Position numbers and translations under genes: made by a program. 64,000 nt of DNA from Nitrospirota bacterium. GTDB lineage: Bacteria; Nitrospirota; Leptospirillia; Leptospirillales; Leptospirillaceae. The DNA lies in assembly GCA_027314645.1 (NCBI GenBank), contig DAHVAL010000004.1, forward strand, positions 52,737 through 116,736, written 5' to 3'. The notes beneath the pieces were generated by a model, which saw only the letters and a list, made by a program, of their open reading frames with translations, was not told the origin of the DNA and made no database searches. Below, piece by piece: positions 62,557-64,000 of the stretch. Positions within the stretch are counted from its first letter, which is position 1. Each line of letters opens with the position of its first letter.

Positions 62557-64000
62557 TGTTACTACCAATAATCGTTATGATTGTTGGGCTCTCATGGGTT
62601 TCGGGCTCCCTCTTCTTTCGGCGGGAGATCGATCCGGTCTATCACCAGTTTCCTCTTTTGTCCAGCATGGTGATTCTCTTCTTAGTGGCGCTCCACGCGA
62701 CGGTCCTTCTCACCATCGGCAGAAGTCTCGGTCGCCCCTATCTTCCGACAAAAAAGAGGGGGGACCCCAAAGGGATTCCTCCGCCTTCGCATTTCTTTGT
62801 CACAATTTGGAGCATTCCCTCTCTCCTCCTGATCGGGGCCGGCTTCCTGTTTGGTGCATCCGACTGGCCTTTGTCCATAGCATTCTGGGCCATTGGCGGG
62901 ATCATTCTTCTTTCCTCTCTTTGCTTTCTCCTGATTCCAACACAGGTTCATTCCGAAAATGCCCAAGGCGACATTGTTTTTACGCCCAATCCGGTTCGCA
63001 TGGCTCCCAAAGCGGTCTACTTCTGGAGTTCTTCCAATGTGTACGGGTCCTTCTTCCTCATTGCAGGGGCCATGCTCAAAGCGACGGCGGCCTTCAGTGC
63101 GATGATCAGTATCGGAACCGGAATAGGATGGCTTGCGGGGGCGATGATTCTATCCATCGTCGCCCTTCTTCGCATGGGAATCGGAGGAGATGATCATGGA
63201 GTCTCAAAAACAAAAATGTTGGTTCCGGAGGAAAATTATACCCAAATCAGCGGGGGCGGGGAGATCAAGAACGAACTTGCCCAAATCCTCTCCCAGGTCG
63301 CGTCTGCCCAACAATCTATGGGAAGCGTCCCTAATGGCATCCTTTTGACGGGGGAGTCCCCCGTCAGTCATCTCGTTTACGCTCGAGCCCTTTCGGGCGA
63401 ATTTCGACGTCCGTTTTACCCATTCTCACTGAAATCCCTTCTTGGAGTCGATCCCAAGGCCTTGGACAATTCCTGGAAGGGGTTTCTTGTCAAGATAAAG
63501 CCTTTCAATCCTCTGGTCATTTATATCGAAGATTACGGCTCCACCATTTCCATGGTCACCAACTCCAATCCCCAAGGGCTCAACAATCTCAATTTTTTTC
63601 TCTCGCACCTTTCCAAAAACAGAACGCATCTCCTGATTGCCTCCGCAGAAAAGGCGGACAATCTTCCAAAGCCCTTCGTGACCCCGCCCATCATTCATTG
63701 GATTCTTCCGGTTCCTTTGCCAGACATGGAAATGAGACAATCCATTCTTGGAAAATTCCTGCTCGAGGAGACAAAAAAACAAGAACTCCTTCCGGGAGAC
63801 ATCCCTTTGTTGACACCTGAGATGGTCAGAGAGTTCGATCTTGGAAAGCTCGCGGCCCTCATGGAGGGTTTTAAACCGGAAGACATTCGCGACGTCGTCA
63901 CCCACAGCAGCGATTACGCAAAAAAGCTTCGACGGTCCCTCCGCCAACTTGATGTGGATGTCGCCATACGGAGAAAAGCCCAAAACTGGAAAGATCCGAC
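62556..64000 (+). CDS. Polytopic membrane protein with degenerate AAA+-like domain, 3' end outside window
   Basis: Absent from the track because it runs off the right edge; I translated 481 codons from ATG 62556. Residues 1-~205 hold five to six membrane helices (LPIIVMIVGLSWVSGSLFF; MVILFLVALHATVLLTI; WSIPSLLLIGAGFLF; SIAFWAIGGIILLSSLCFLLI; VYGSFFLIAGAMLKATAAF; TGIGWLAGAMILSIVALL). The cytosolic part resembles an FtsH/Cdc48-type AAA module in order: IKNELAQIL, PNGILLTGESPVSHLVYARAL (Walker A position, no GKT/S), PLVIYIEDYGS (Walker B-like, ED for DE), LLIASAEKADNL and ILPVPLPDMEMRQSIL. No zinc-protease motif is seen yet. Coupled to uvrC by TGATG. Confidence 0.7.
   Translation, partial: MLLPIIVMIVGLSWVSGSLFFRREIDPVYHQFPLLSSMVILFLVALHATVLLTIGRSLGRPYLPTKKRGDPKGIPPPSHFFVTIWSIPSLLLIGAGFLFGASDWPLSIAFWAIGGIILLSSLCFLLIPTQVHSENAQGDIVFTPNPVRMAPKAVYFWSSSNVYGSFFLIAGAMLKATAAFSAMISIGTGIGWLAGAMILSIVALLRMGIGGDDHGVSKTKMLVPEENYTQISGGGEIKNELAQILSQVASAQQSMGSVPNGILLTGESPVSHLVYARALSGEFRRPFYPFSLKSLLGVDPKALDNSWKGFLVKIKPFNPLVIYIEDYGSTISMVTNSNPQGLNNLNFFLSHLSKNRTHLLIASAEKADNLPKPFVTPPIIHWILPVPLPDMEMRQSILGKFLLEETKKQELLPGDIPLLTPEMVREFDLGKLAALMEGFKPEDIRDVVTHSSDYAKKLRRSLRQLDVDVAIRRKAQNWKDP

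Overview
The window is a stretch of core bacterial chromosome, about 52-55% GC by eye, with dense, short-spaced and often 4-bp-overlapping gene chains. There is no insertion sequence, prophage, CRISPR array or compositionally odd block. Gene content (fused cytochrome b/c plus Rieske subunit, c-type cytochrome, single-subunit FabI, zinc-ribbon L28, CIRCE-controlled groESL, many small lipoproteins and thiol-redox proteins) suggests a Gram-negative chemolithotroph, most plausibly a Leptospirillum-type member of Nitrospirota. That assignment rests on recall of gene style, not on a search.

Layout. 1-3.3 kb (minus): groEL (3' end outside the window) and groES under a sigma70-like promoter with a CIRCE operator, then a ctpA-type protease. 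3.4-12.7 kb (minus): an FtsX-like/LytM cell-division pair, rnhB, the rplS-trmD-rimM-rpsP-ffh block, an IHF/HU gene, sppA and rpsA. 12.8-20 kb: TPR protein, ICMT-like methyltransferase plus SAM hydrolase, lipoproteins, a Fur-family regulator and a solitary RND permease. 20-28.6 kb: thioredoxin-like lipoprotein, CCA-adding enzyme, large TPR protein, Ppx/GppA, recG, rpmB, ridA and a glutaredoxin-like protein. 28.7-31 kb (minus): the bc complex, encoded as a PRC-barrel/Rieske fusion and a cytochrome b with a C-terminal cytochrome c. 31-42 kb (minus): fabI, a propeller-like exported protein, an unknown 389-aa protein, mutS, lapA-like, udg4, nnrE/D, acpS, pdxJ, M16 peptidase and a 40-aa membrane protein absent from the ORF track. 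42.3-51.2 kb (minus): the classical pnp-rpsO-truB-rbfA-ylxP-infB-nusA-rimP set. 51-57 kb: DUF4337 protein, tRNA-Thr, Dsb-like protein, prepilin peptidase, hydroxyacid dehydrogenase and cytochrome c. 57-64 kb (plus): uspA, phoH, ybeY, ftsY, uvrC and the start of a membrane protein with an AAA+-like domain.

How it fits together. Most genes serve translation and RNA metabolism, SRP targeting (Ffh and FtsY are both present), DNA repair (MutS, UDG4, RecG, UvrC) and envelope maintenance. Electron transport is represented by the bc complex and a monohaem cytochrome.

The most unusual points are four: truB runs in frame, without a stop codon, into rpsO; the Rieske protein carries an N-terminal PRC-barrel; the last gene is a polytopic membrane protein whose AAA+-like domain has lost its Walker A motif; and the pnp flanks hold conspicuous RNA structures and a hidden small membrane-protein gene.
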